A stretch of DNA of 64,000 nucleotides from Trema orientale (Eukaryota > Streptophyta > Magnoliopsida > Rosales > Cannabaceae), in assembly GCA_002914845.1 (NCBI GenBank), contig JXTC01000013.1, positions 658,654 to 722,653 on the forward strand, read 5' to 3'. Numbering within the stretch: position 1 is the first letter of the stretch; each line of letters begins with the position of its first letter. The position numbers and the translations under genes were made by a program. A model generated the notes under the pieces. The model ran no database searches. It was not told the origin of the DNA and saw nothing but the letters and a program-made list of their open reading frames with translations. Shown piece after piece: positions 24,973 through 37,518 of this stretch.

Positions 24973-25745
24973 TTTGTTTATGAGTAAATTATTTTGTGAG
25001 AATTATATTGTACTTGCTGAGCGAAAGCTCACATTGTATGAATATCTATACTATAGGTACCAAAGGAAAGAAACCTTTGATATGATTGATGGGTTAACTA
25101 GAATTGAGGAGGGGATGAATGCGAGACACGGGCTAAATACCGCCATTAAATTATTTCCGCATATGTTTTTAGTATGAGAAAAATTATTTTGATTATGTAA
25201 GCTTAATGTTGTTTAAAATATATCTATAACTCATTATTTTATTTCACAATTCATGATTTGATTATCTTGAACTTGAAAATATATTTTGACTGAATGGAGT
25301 TTGAACAAACGTTTTTCAACATGAAAAGATCTAAAAGTAAAAATATTTTGATTTGAATAAATGCAAAACTCAAGAGGTTCTGTCAAAAAGACCTAAACTG
25401 TTTAAGGAGAGCTTGGGACTTAAGTGGTCTACATGTGTGCCCCCTTCTTACCTGGGAGCCCTTTCTAGTTGCACATTATTTAAGTCATCCCAAGTAAAAA
25501 GGCTTACAAATAAATTTAAACAAAGGTTACTTGATCATCCTGAAGCGTTTTATTTGTTTTCAAAATTTTCAAATTAAGTAAATGGTTAACTATGAATATC
25601 AATCTCTTAAAAAGAAATGAAAGTATATTTAAAATAAATAAAAAAAAGAAAAAGTCATAGATTTTCAGAGTCTAAGTTTTTCTTTTTAAATAAGTAGGTT
25701 AAGAATGTAAGTAATTAATTATTCGAAAACTCAGGTCGATATAGT

Positions 25746-26700
25746 TGGTATCAATAGGGTCATTTATCCTTTTTTTTTTAAAAAAAAGTTGTTTTAGCTT
25801 ACCTAGATCTAGATCTTGGAGAACCTATACTCGGAGCGTTAGGAAATTGGCTTAACGAAACGGAGCAACTATTATGGGCATGTCGTATCCATGAGTGTAA
25901 ATGGACCACTCTCACAGTCATGCAACTCCGAAATAATGCTCGAGCATGGTGGCGAGCATCGGGACATACCATGAGCCATATGAGTTGGGAAATATTCTGC
26001 AGATTAATCACAACATATTTTTCACAAATGGAACACCACAACAATTCAATAGGGATCTTGATAATAGATACCCAAATACAAGAACGGGCATTTAACTTTG
26101 TGATAGACACATGGGAATCTCGCCTAGGTGAATTCATGGAAGAATACAACATTCGTTTTACTGAAGAGATAGTTCGCTTATTCCCTCCGAGATGGCCTAA
26201 TAGTATCCTACTTATAACCTGTTGGAATGGAATTCTAAGTCATATCTGAAGACAAATGTGGAACCCCATTGTTGATATGAATATTGAACGTATTAGTTCA
26301 AAAGAAATCCAAGCAGAAGAGGAATATCAAAGGGAGATGGAACATAGTATGGCCAAAGGGTCATCTTACAGAAACCACCACGAGGACACCTTTTCAACAA
26401 GGAAACCCAGGGGAAGAATAATAGAGAAGGGTACGACCATAAATAGATGTAGAAAGAACCATGCCCATTAAGCAAGGACGCACCGATAATGATGAGGAAG
26501 ACTCTGAGGAAGATCCATAGGAGGACTCAGAGGAAAACCCTAGCAGACCCTCCAACAATAATATGAGAGATTAAGCATGTAATAGGATTAGAAAATATTT
26601 ATATGATCTCACCTTGTATCTTAATTAATAAAATAAGACAATTATGAAACAATGTACGTATTATTGCTTAATTTATCCCATTTTGTATAACCGAAGTTGA
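25746..26700 (+). pseudogene. Gag-like relic after a primer-like site
   Basis: A degraded site 'ttggtatcaatag' at about 25744 is followed by a T/A run. At 25920-26249 a plus-strand frame reads 'MQLRNNARAWWRASGHTMSHMSWEIFCRLITTYF', which has the spacing of a retrotransposon gag core (L...A..WW, then W..F, then YF). A second frame, 26256-26471, is lysine- and arginine-rich. The family assignment is weak, and this gag core is additional to the one at 26753-27770, so it may come from a different element. Confidence 0.4.
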
Positions 26701-26752
26701 GGTAACTAATTATAAATTATACTCTAAATTAATAGGAGTCAACTAAAAAAAA

Positions 26753-28135
26753 ATGGCAAGAGGAAGGGGAAGACCACGAGTCAACCTAGTAAACGCACCT
26801 GAAGCACTCGACCTAAGTAATCTTGTAGCTAACTTGCAACAACGACTCCAAGCTCAAGAAGAGGAGATGAGAAACCTTCGTGAGCAACTATGGTAGCAAC
26901 ACGAAGAGAATGTTGAACCTCAAGTGCACGTTGAAGAACCACAGCCTCAAGAGGAAGATCAAGTACTATAACCAGAACCTGTTATACCCAATCAACGTGT
27001 GGATCACCAAGAACCACTTTACAAATACTTTAGTAAGATGCATCCTGTTGAGTTTGAAGGATCGACAAATCCTTTGGTGGCCAAAGAATGCTTGTCATCG
27101 ATCCAAACCATCCTAGACTTTATGAACCATAATAACCAGGAAAAGGTATTATATATATTCTATGTTTTGAAGAAGGAAGCACGATACTAGTAGGAGACTG
27201 TCAAAATGAGAAGAAATGTCAGGGAGATGTCATGGAATGATTTCATCTATGAATTTTCAAGCAGGAATACTATAATCATAAGGCGATGCGGGCCCAACAA
27301 AATAAATTCATAAAAATCAAACAAGGGAATATGATAGTCACCGAGGCCGTACGAAAGTTCGACTAGCTTGCATGACTGTGTCCTTATTTGGTACTCACTG
27401 AAGAGAAACGAGTAAGGAGAATACTAGAAATGTTTCACCCTGAATTGGCAGTTGTCATCGACAGTGACAACAACCCACCAACAACAGTGGCGGAATGTGT
27501 AGGAAGGGTACCCAGAGTAGAATATCTTCTTGTACAAGCCAAGAAAGAATGACAAAAATATTTAGAAGCAAAGAAGAACCAGTACAGACAAGCTAAACCG
27601 AGTCAGGACAATAACCAAAGAGGATATGGGACCCAATTCAGCCAGAATAAGAACCAGAATAATAACGACAATAACAACAACTATAGTGGAAAGAAGAGAA
27701 AGAATAACTTTAATAGCAAGAAAAACTAAAAAGTAAAGCCCCAACAGAAAAAGAAGGCCATAGTAGATTTTCCATCGTGTCCTAAGTGTTAGAGAAAACA
27801 CCCTAGAGAGTATCATTTTAGCTCAAACACCTACTATCTTTGTGGTAAGGAGGACCATTTTGCCAAAATTGCGACAGTAGACAGATCAGCCTAACCAACC
27901 CATTATGCCAAAGCCCCAAGGACCTCTAATTCATAATATGCAGATCAAACTTGAAGGACCTTAGATCAATCAAGGAAGATTAGAAGCGCTGCCAAAAACC
28001 ATTGCCCAGGTGTACGCCTTTACTAAGGATAATGCAGACACGAGAACTTTTAATGTGGTCATAGGTCAGCTGTCTGTTGCCACTCAAAATGCATATGTCT
28101 TGTTTAATTTTTGTGCCACACATTATTTAATTTCG
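26753..28135 (+). pseudogene. Chromovirus gag and start of protease (decayed)
   Basis: An ATG at 26753 opens 'MARGRGRPRVN', a glutamine-rich stretch, then the gag core 'YFSKMHPVEFEGSTNPLVAKECL' and 'EKVLYIFYVLKKEARY', then 'IKQGNM' and 'TEEKRVRRILEMF'. An Asn/Gln/Lys-rich tail follows, then a CCHC zinc knuckle with its first and last Cys replaced ('YYLCGKEDHFAKIA'). Near 28060-28135 'AYVLFNFCATHYLIS' is a protease active site with Asp to Asn and Ser-Gly replaced. There are many stops and frameshifts. It ends at 28136, where LTR sequence begins; RT, RNase H and integrase are missing. Confidence 0.75.
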
Positions 28136-29134
28136 GTAGTGCGCACTCAATATATACACCAAAGCCCATAAGAAAGATAAAAGACTTTATAATAAAGAAT
28201 GTGATAAAATAATGACATAATATCGTATAATAAAGCAAAGATAATAATTTCATAAAACAGCATAATCAGACTTTCATAAAAGGTTCTTTGTTTATGAGTA
28301 AAATATTTTGTGAGAATTATATAGTACTTGCTGACCGAAAGCTCACATTTTATGAATATCCATACCATACGTACCAAAGGAAATAAACCTTTGATATGAT
28401 TGATAGGTTAACTGGAATTGAGGTGGGGATGAATGCAAGGCACGAGTTATGGAATGCCGCCATTAAATTATTTTCGAACATGTTTTTAGTATGAGACAAG
28501 TTATTTCGATTATGTAAGTTTAATGTTGTTTAAAACATATTTATAACTCATTATTTTACTTCAGAATACATGATTTTATTAACTTGAACTTGAAAATATA
28601 TTTTGACTAAATGGAGTTTAAACAAACGTTTTTCAACATGAAAATATCTAAGAGCAAAAATATTTTGATTTGAATAAATGCAAAACTCAAGGGGTTCTGT
28701 CAAAAAGATCTAGACTATCTAGGGAGAGCTTGGGATTTAAGTAGTCTGCATGTGAACCCCTCCTCATTTGAGAGCCCTTTCTAGTTGCGCATTATTTAAA
28801 TCACCCCAAGTAAAAGGTTTATAAACAAATTTATACAGAGGTTACTTAACCATCCTGAAGCATTTTATTTATTTTCAAATTTATCAAATTAAGTAAATAG
28901 TTAACTATGAATATCAATCTCTTAGAAAGAAATGAAAGCATATTTTTTTTTTTTAAAAAAAAGGAAAAAGTCATAAATTTTCAGAGTCTAAGTTTTTTTT
29001 TTCAAACAAATAAGTTAAGAATGTAAGTAGTTAACGATCCAAAAACTCGAGTCCTTATATTAGGGACCAATAGGGTCATTTATCTTTTTTCCTTTTAAAA
29101 AAAAAATCGTTTTATCCAACCTAGATCTAGATCT
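28136..29134 (+). repeat. Second copy of the long LTR's right end and leader
   Basis: From 'gtagtgcg' at 28136 the sequence follows 21973-22127 joined to 24973-25816, without the solo LTR. Shared blocks include 'gataatatcgtataata', 'gccgccattaaatta' and 'aatgcaaaactcaag'. The match runs through the primer-site position ('accaatagggtcattta') and ends together with the other copy at 'cctagatctagatct'. Confidence 0.75.
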
Positions 29135-29510
29135 ATTATGGTTTTGGGTGGATCTTATGTTTATGATCATTTGAGTGTGTTTATCACCAAGATCTATATC
29201 ATTTTTGATAGTTCGTGTATTGGTATTTTGACATTTGAATTTGAAGTAAGAGACACTATCAACAAAGGCTAAATTAAGGGTCACAACAAGCCAACATAAG
29301 TGGAGAGCTATTGAAAAGCACAACAATAGAGATCCATTTGAGTACCCTTATTTCAAATCGACTTCACGAGAGTTCTAGTGTACAAAATTCTTTCCATAAT
29401 TTTAATCAATTTCTTATGGATGTCTGCTCTGCACTTGAAATCCCTTTGATGGGTATTTTTATATCTTTCTATTATTAATGAAACCACTTTTTCATCTCAA
29501 AAAAAAAAAA
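29135..29510 (+). mobile_element. Possible LINE-like 3' tail with poly(A)
   Basis: A stretch ending 'attaatgaaaccactttttcatctc' followed by twelve A at 29499-29510 has the look of the 3' end of a plant LINE, 5'-truncated. No reverse transcriptase motif or clear target duplication was found. Confidence 0.3.
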
Positions 29511-30129
29511 GAGAGAAAAAACATGTTATAATCTCAATCTTGAGATGTGAGACCTCGTTGACCAGAAGAGTATGTCAATACATATATATTAATTAGGAAA
29601 ATTTAGAGTACAATTAATTATCCAAAATATTTTATGATTTGTATAATGACAGCATAATTGGCTTTTGGGAATTTTATTTGCATTATAAAGGGATAAAAAA
29701 GCACCCATTTTAATAGTAAAATTATCAAATAGGACAGTTGTTTTTTATTCTTTATGTGAGACTCAACTAATGACCTCCACTTATTACAAAGAAAGGAAAA
29801 TAACTCACACACCATGAGAGTCAAACTCCCTACCTAATACTCAAACCCTATCCCACCCCAGTAAGCTAGCCCTAGTCGACTTACCAATTACAAAAACTTG
29901 ACTGAACTAATAAAACACATATTTAAGGCATCCTACCTCCATTTAAATTAGCCTTTCCAATGTTTTTATCCTCCAACTCCAAATAAAACTAAAGAGAAAA
30001 AACATAAAATTTTTCTTCAAAATAAATTGCAAATCTCATTCAAAATTGTAGATAAACTAAATATATATGATAGACAAATTGTTAGGCAAGATAAATACAA
30101 AATTATACATATAATAATAAATTGAAGAG
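29511..30129. other. AT-rich spacer, nothing recognised
   Basis: No coding or RNA gene and no clear repeat boundary. Minus-strand open frames here are short and unlike any protein I recognise. Confidence 0.5.
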
Positions 30130-30773
30130 AAACTTAATGAAACAATGAACAAAAAATATATTAAGAACAATATAAACAAATCTGAAAAATAATTGAAGAA
30201 CAAAAAAAATGAATTGAGGCCCATGTAACACAGTTTCCTGTAAACATATTTGTCTCCTCACTATAGGTGTTTGAGATTGTCAGACATCTGTTTCCCAGGA
30301 TAAACGACTTTAAGAGTCGCAAGTGGCACATCAAGTTTCTATTTCTAGTAGACTGAAATACCGTATAACTTCTATCAAAACATACAAAAAAATTAGAACT
30401 AAACAAGCACTAGAACACAAACTAGAACTAGAGAGAATTAGAGAGAAATAGAGAAGAGCTTCTAATATTTGGTAGTGATTAGAATGAGGAAAGAGAACCT
30501 CTATTTATAGGATCCAAGGGGGGACAATTTCAAACTTTGGAATTAAACAACTTAAAAATATTTTTGCTGTTAATTTTCAGTAAACACAGCTGTTACCCAA
30601 GCTAGAACTAGAGAAAATTAGATAAAAATAGAGAAGAGCTTCTAATATTTGGTGAATTAGGATGAGGAAGAAAAATCTCTATTTATAGGATCCAAGGGTA
30701 GACAATTTCTGACTTCAGAATTAAACTGCCCAAAAATGTTGTTGCTATTAATTTTTAATAAAGTAGCTATAAC
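30130..30773 (-). repeat. Copia-like LTR fragment with internal duplication
   Basis: Read on the minus strand, this contains 'ggatcctataaatag' with a TATA box, preceded by 'gtttaattc' and followed by 'ctcattctaatc'. These blocks also occur in plus orientation at 42540-42650. The TATA-containing segment is present twice, about 30422-30590 and 30602-30773, in direct orientation with about 180-base spacing. The copia label rests on LTR layout and not on any coding sequence. Confidence 0.5.
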
Positions 30774-33095
30774 TGTCACAACAAGAAATCCAAAGCCGTA
30801 ATTTTTTGTAATTTTAAGGAAAAATATAAATAAAAGTGAATTTACAAAATTTGGAACAAACCAAGTACTTAGATATTTACACTTCGATCCTCAAACAATA
30901 TAAATTTCACAATAAGAAACCTCTCATTAGTTTAATTTACTTAAGAAAATATTCACTCAAGTTTAGAAGAATCCAAGTTAATTGACTTTAGGAACTTTTT
31001 TGTTAAACCATAAATTTTTGTAAAATGAGGTTAATAAAGTGTAGAGTCCGAATGTCCCAAAAATAGTTTACAAAAATCAATCAATTATAATTCTAAGTAC
31101 TCAATTTAGTATTAAAATCATCCTTATACATCCACTTGATAAATACACTAAACTTGACTAAATAATTTGACGTGGAAAGGAATTCAAACAGGATATAGAC
31201 ACCCATGAGGAATAGGAATAGGACTACAAGCATAAGCCAAATAGCTTATTCAGCCATCAAGACAACTACCACAAATAGACAAATACCTGAAAGTAGGAGA
31301 AGTACGAAGAGTAAGCATGTGAATACTCAGTAGAGATTCAATTACAGGTTTTTAACCAGAATAAAATACTTACTTCCGAAGTTATGCATAGTCAATGAAG
31401 TATTCAAATAGTCTTCCAGAAATCTAATTAAAATCATCGTCCAAACATTCAAATATTCCAAACTATTGTAAAGCATCATCTCAAAATAAGTACATATATT
31501 CAAGTCAAATGCATAACAAGCTATGCGGTCAATGACATGTTTGAGCTACCTAAATTAGTGACTATACGTATGTAGTCTGAGCACCAAATAGGTAACTGTA
31601 AATGTGTAATGTGGTCCGAGCCACTTAAGTTGGTGACTATGAGTATGCAATGTACTCTTGAGCACCCTAGATAGGTTACTGTAAGTCCGAGTACCATGAA
31701 GGAGTATCATAAGTCCATCGGCCGTGTAAGTGCAATGATGCATGCAGTACTATATGGATGACAAAAACTAAATTATGTACCATTTTTCTGCAAAATCACA
31801 AAACAGACCATGCAGTATTTTTAATCAAATCAACTTTAGTTCTCAAAGCTAAATTTTTATTCAATTTGGATTTTAGAAAATTTTCGGCAGTATAACAATC
31901 ATATTTAACAAAACCCATAAAATTCAATTCTTGCAGAAAATAGTTTCAAAACAAGATATATGGCACGCCAACCACTATGACGTGTCTCTCGGGTAGTATA
32001 ATATCAAAACAGATGTAAAATCACATGTATACACATTTTTCTAAATTATTTCACAAAATTATATTTATTCAAAATATGTAAATTCATAATAAAACAAATT
32101 TTAAGATCAAATAATCAAATCCCTATCTCAAACGAGTGACTAGACCATGCTACGATACTATAGAGCGCGTTTGATGTCATTTGGCGATCGTTCGGAGGGT
32201 CTAGGGTCGTTTTGGAACCCTCGATCACTTACTTTGAAATGTCATTTTTCCAACGGCCTCAAATCGAGAAACATACCTCACCACTGAATTCCTAACACCC
32301 AAATTAGCTAGGTTAGATATATAACTTAATTAATTCAAGTCTAAGCCGAAACCCGACTCTGTGATACACAAAACGAGGCAAGTTGTCTAATTTCATTTTT
32401 CTGTGCCTGTCTCCAAACATAGTCAATATATATCTCATTTTTCATATTGTCATGAGTACATCACAAATATGACATTAATTTTACGATCTAACGTCGGATT
32501 AAACAGTCAACTACTAAACCTAAAAGCTCAAAATTGTTTAACAATGGAAAAATTCAATCCAGGCAAAATGGAGTTGAAATATATATATCATGTTATTTCT
32601 AGTGACGAGACGAAACTACAGAGACTGGTTTCATAGCTTAAGGTGGCCGAAATAGTTGTCGGCGGCCAAAACTCCTCTACGGTGTTTTTCCATCATTGAC
32701 GATGATTGGGAACTCTGGCGTCATTCAAACTCTGATAGGGAGGTCATGGTGAGGTGGCGGTCGGACTCTAGGCGGTGGTAGCAGTCGTCAACGGCAGGAG
32801 CCACTTCGTCGCAGAAGGTCTGCGACTACTGCGTACGGCATCGGGCAGAGAGGGAGAAAGTCCAAAGGGAGCGAGAGAAGGAGAAAGAGAAAAGAGAGAG
32901 AAAGAGGCACGTGTCCCCCCTCTAAACGGGCACCGGTTTTGCTCTTTAGTCCCAATTTTAAAATCTTCTCAAATATGTCCCTATAATTTTTGAAATGGCC
33001 CCTAGTTTCAAAGATTTATTCCATTTAAACCCAAATTTGAATTTAATTTTTTCTACCATTTTTAGATTCGAAAATTGGCAAAAGAACTGATCTGT
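30774..33095 (-). repeat. Probable gypsy LTR, unplaced family
   Basis: It starts 'tgtcacaacaagaaatcc' at 30774, directly after the copia-like piece. Its layout follows the minus-strand Tekay-type LTRs: an 'actcagtagag' block (31325), degenerate repeats of 'gagcacc...taggt(a)actgta' (31545-31700), and a GC-rich purine-biased zone (32640-32920). The right end is lost or touches the next LTR at 33096. An open frame at 32775-32993 is low-complexity GA-rich and not a gene. Confidence 0.4.
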
Positions 33096-36005
33096 TGTTA
33101 CACTCCCTTGCTTAACCATCTGACTATGTAGGTCAAACTAGGAAGTATTATTCTTTCATAAACCATATTTTTAGTTTTGCAAAAAAGTGGGTCAAATTTA
33201 AACTTTTCAAGCTTTAAAAATAAAAGAAACTGCAAGGCATTACTTTTTGAAAGTGTCTTTATAAAATATACAACCAAAAACTCCTTATCAGTTTATCTTG
33301 CTATCAGCAGTAATATTTACAACATATCAGAATAACAAAACACAAAGAAAATACCGCCCACAAGTCAAGCTCGTCCACATCTATATGATCGTAGTGACAA
33401 GAAAGTGTGCTAGCTAACCAGCAACTCTATACATCACATATCTCCTCACCTACATCACAGGAACTAAATGAGCTAATGCTCAGTAAGTAAAGATCATGCA
33501 TGCTCGTGAACGTGTTTCATGCATAAATTTTATTGAAATTCTCATTGTAATCTTTCTTTCAAAACTTTTCATATTGATGCATTTTTCTTAAAAAACATTT
33601 CTTTATAGGGCTCTTGAGTACATTACAAAATTGCGGCAGTCGGTAGGCCGTGCCCACTTGTGCAGAAAGGAAACACATGGCCAATATAAACCATACCTAT
33701 CCAATGCAGACCGACTAAGTAATGCACCTAATAAATCTCATAGTACAATGCTCAGTCTCGGCAATCGGTAAGCCGTGCCCGCCTATGCGGGAAGGATGCC
33801 TGTGCAAATCATACTTACCCAATGCAGACAGACTCAACACTATACTTAAAACATATCTCATAAAATCAGTACAATGGTACTACTTTAAATCCAATGTGTG
33901 GAAAACTTCACCTCTTCGAAAATCACGCTTAAATGATCATGTCATGCTTATGTCTTTTATGAACAAAATAATAACCATATAAATAACATGCAATTGAAAT
34001 AATATACATAAGCATGTAGGAAACACCTTGTATCTACTACCGTTCTTGTGATGCAGTTAAAACAAATCTTTACTTATCTTGTGTCCAGTAGAAAAGATAG
34101 TGAAAAGAGTCAGTATCCTGTGTGGCAAGGTGTGTGGAAGACCTAATATGAATTTTATTACTAGAATGATCACTACGATATAAAATACTTAAAGAAAACA
34201 AGCACAAGACTGAAATCATAACTTTCACAAAATCGGGAAACCTAATCACAAAATGGACCAAAATGGCACCTACTTTCATAAAAACTATTCCATTTGTTTT
34301 TGAATAGTATCATTTGGTTTTAAAAATATTTGGATAGTACCTCTCCTATTTTTAGGACATCCCCACATGATTAAAATTATGGTTTTAATCCTACAATAAT
34401 ATTTCATAAGCCAATTCTCACATATACACCTCAAAGAGAATAATTTAGAACAACTTAGGTACACTTGAATTCCTTTCAGTTTAGACAAAATTTACACACA
34501 CTTTTACACTTGTATGACATCACAACCAGCTACCAAATGGGTGTAATAAATAATAGGATCAATAAAATATACACTCTAAGTTTAAGAAATCAGAATACAA
34601 ATATATAAACATAATTTACTACACATGAAAACACTTAACTCCATAAATAGCAAACTTTGGGGCTTTAGGTCTAATTTTAATCCTCCACTTAAATTTTATG
34701 TCTCTAACAATATATAAGGTTTTCTAAGACTATTATTCATAAAATAATAGTTTTGGTTTAAGAGTTGAAACAAAAGAAATTAACTACAAGTTCAAAATCT
34801 TACATAGAGCTCACCTTGACTAGTTTGAGCTTTTACCAAAGCTCTTGCCTTCTACCTCCACCAAATCGATTCTCAGGGCTTTGAAACTGATTTTAAGACT
34901 CAAGAAAACCTAGAGAAACTCATACTTAAGTTGCAGCAAGTGGAGAATTTCAATTAGAAAATAATCACTAAAGAAAAAGAACTAGCAGACTCACCTTGAC
35001 TAGTTTGGACCTATCTTGCTTTCTAGAGCTCCAACTTGAGTTCTACCATTTGGAAACTTTTGGATAAAGGAAGCTAAGAGAAGCTTAGATAGTGGCTGGA
35101 GGGGTTCAAGTCATGGCTGGAGAGAAAGAGAAAAGAAATGACCAGATTTGGTCTAAATTCAATACTTAATGACTAAGAAAAGGTATAACTTAAATTCTAA
35201 AGGATATTTTCGGTATTTCACATCCTAACTTTTCATGTGTCAAGCTTTAGATCACTCTTGACTTACTCACCACGTTCATGGCCATTCCTATACACTCAAG
35301 TGTAGACCAAAATGGTGAAACCTAGCTTAGAAAGTGAAATCTAGTCATACTTTGACCTATGATCTTATATGGCCAATCTTATTATAATTTGGTAGAACCT
35401 AGCCCCATAACCAATTATTAAACATAAAAAGAAAGTCAATTAGACTCCAATTAATAATGCAAACATAGTATCAATGCCTAATCATTAGAATGCACAAACA
35501 TGACATTACGCGATTAAACCGAATCTAAGCTAGCTTAGTACAATTAAACACAATTCAGTATAGTGACTGCCACCTCATGCTTACCTGTAGTTGAGAAATA
35601 AAATACTATAAGTGAATCCCAGACATTCAATTAAAGCTATGACTTGTTAAACGTACAGTGAATTCGGCTCCGAAAAGCTTGAAAATGCATTTTACCGAAA
35701 AACTACTATTTGACCTTATTATCAACAAACTTGATTTTAATGCATGAGCACATTGTATTGTATTCATGAATATATATTCTTTGTTCTTCTTACACACCAA
35801 GCTCTTTCTCTGAGGGTAATGAGCCTTTACACTGCATGGGCACACTTTGACAAATTTTAGTACAATAACACATATCGAAAGTATTTAATAATAAAGAACG
35901 AGCAATTTACTGTAAAGTTTATTCTAGTTACTTGATATGTCTATTATGCAATATGAATATGTTTATTATTGGCTTATTATGCGTATGAGAATTCTGGGTA
36001 TCACA
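33096..36005 (-). repeat. 3' LTR of the Tekay/Del-type element
   Basis: 2,910 bases, left tip 'tgttacactccc' and right tip 'gggtatcaca'. It aligns with the right LTR from 40534 and with the two solo LTRs. It carries the same two-unit internal repeat (33640-33830). Confidence 0.9.
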
Positions 36006-36022
36006 ATCCCTCCCTCCTTATT
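36006..36022 (-). other. Polypurine tract
   Basis: On the minus strand 'aaggagggagggat' lies directly against the LTR start 'tgtgatacccag', the expected primer for plus-strand DNA synthesis. About 15 bases earlier is 'gaggacgaagttt', common before the tract in this lineage. Confidence 0.85.
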
Positions 36023-36044
36023 AAACTTCGTCCTCAAAATTTGC

Positions 36045-37518
36045 TTACCCAAATAAGTGAGGATACTTAGTTTTCATCTCTTCTTCTCTTTCCCATGTGG
36101 CCTCTTCTACTTCATGGTTCCTCCACAGTACTTTGAACAAAGGAATCTTCTTGTTTCTAAGCTCCTTTTCTTTTCTATCTAAAATCTCCACTGGTTGTTC
36201 TTCATAGCTTACATCTTGGCTCAACTCTAACGGCTCAAAACTTAAAATATGTGATGGGTTTGGAATATATCTCCTCAATATAGAGACGTAAGAAACAATG
36301 TGTACATTCGACAGTGAGGGTGGCAAAGCAAGTCTATAAGCAACACCTCCAACTTTGTCAAGTATCTCAAATGGGCCTATATCTAGGACTTAGCTTCCCT
36401 TTCTTCCCAAACCTCATAATTTCTTTCATGGGAGCAACATTCAAAACTACTTTATCGCCAATATTAAACACGACCTTTCTCCTTCTAGGATCAGCATACT
36501 GCTTCTGTCTATTCTGAACAGCTAATAACTTTTTACAAATCTTTTCTACTGCTTCAGCTGTTTCTCTTACCATTTCTGGACCAAGAAATTTTTTTTCTCC
36601 CATCTCATCCCAGTGAATTGGAGATCTATATTTTCTTCCATACAATGCTTCATACGAAGGCATTTTAATTGAAGCTTGATAACTATTGTTGTAGGCAAAT
36701 TCTATCGGTGGCAAGTACTTGTTCCAAGACCCATGAAAATCTAACACACAAACTCTAAGCATATCCTCAAGAGTCTATATGGTTCTCTCTTATTGTCCAT
36801 CTGTTTGAGGATAAAAAGCTGTTCTGAATGCCAGTTTTGTACCCATAGCCTCTTGAACCCTCTTCCAGAATTTTGAAGTGAATCTAGAATCTCGGTCAGA
36901 AATGATAACCTTTGGAACACCATGCAATCTGATGATTTCTTGAACATACAACCAAGCCAACTGATCCAAGCTATAAGTCACTTTAATCTGCAGGAAATGG
37001 GCTAACTTAATATATCTATCCACAATAACCCAAATAGCATCATGGCCTTTATTTGTCTTAGGAAGTCCAACCACCAAAACAATAGCAATCTCTTCCCATT
37101 TCTATTGTGGCACATGTATAGGCTTCAATGTACCAGCAGGCCTTTGATGTTCAGCTTTATCTTGCTGGCATGTGAGACATTATTCTACAAACTCAATCAC
37201 ATCCTTCTTCATACCTGGCCACCAGTAATGCATTTTCAAATCCCTATACATCTTTGTAGTATCGGGATGCACAGAGTAGGGAGTAGTGTGAGCTTCTGTC
37301 AATATCTCCTTTCTAATTGTTCCATCTGGCACACACAGTCTATTTTTATATCTGATTACACCATCACTAGAAACCTGGAAGGCCACCTCCTTTCCAGACT
37401 CTATCTTAGACTTTAAACTTATCAGATAAGGATCTGTATTCTGGCTTTGCCTAATTCTCTCCAAAATTATAGGTTGCAAGGTAAGAGCTGCTAATTTCTT
37501 TGTTAAACCTGTAGGCAC
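36045..37518 (-). pseudogene. Integrase with chromodomain (broken)
   Basis: 37518-37180 reads the N-terminal part with 'SVHPDTTKMYRDLKMHYWWPGMKKDV' (HHCC zinc region). 37077-36790 is the catalytic core, with 'DRYIKLAHF' and 'VPKVIISDRDSRFTSKFW'. In 'IVLVVGLPKT' the first catalytic Asp of the 'DFVVGLP' motif is replaced by Val. A stop at 36790 falls next to the catalytic Glu. 36762-36367 continues with 'YNNSYQASIKMPSYEALYG', and 36326-36045 holds the chromodomain 'FKVLWRNHEVEEATWERE'. At least three stops or frameshifts separate these pieces. Confidence 0.88.

Larger units (their letters stand above)
18854..25745 (+). repeat. Long chromovirus LTR, split by a solo LTR
   Basis: Eleven bases after the integrase stop a 'tgtaactccctaggaatccc' start follows a short purine run 'aagtaaggaaaa', as expected for a 3' LTR. 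The AT-rich sequence runs to about 22127, is interrupted by the solo LTR, and resumes at 24973. Its right end is placed at about 25745, just before 'ttggtatcaatag', a degraded tRNA-iMet type primer site. If correct, the LTR is about 4 kb without the insertion. The right 1 kb has a second copy at 28136-29134. The right boundary is uncertain. Confidence 0.5.

Noticed and set aside
32775-32993. 72-codon Glu/Arg-rich frame
   Set aside because: Derived from a GA-rich low-complexity tract in an LTR-like region.
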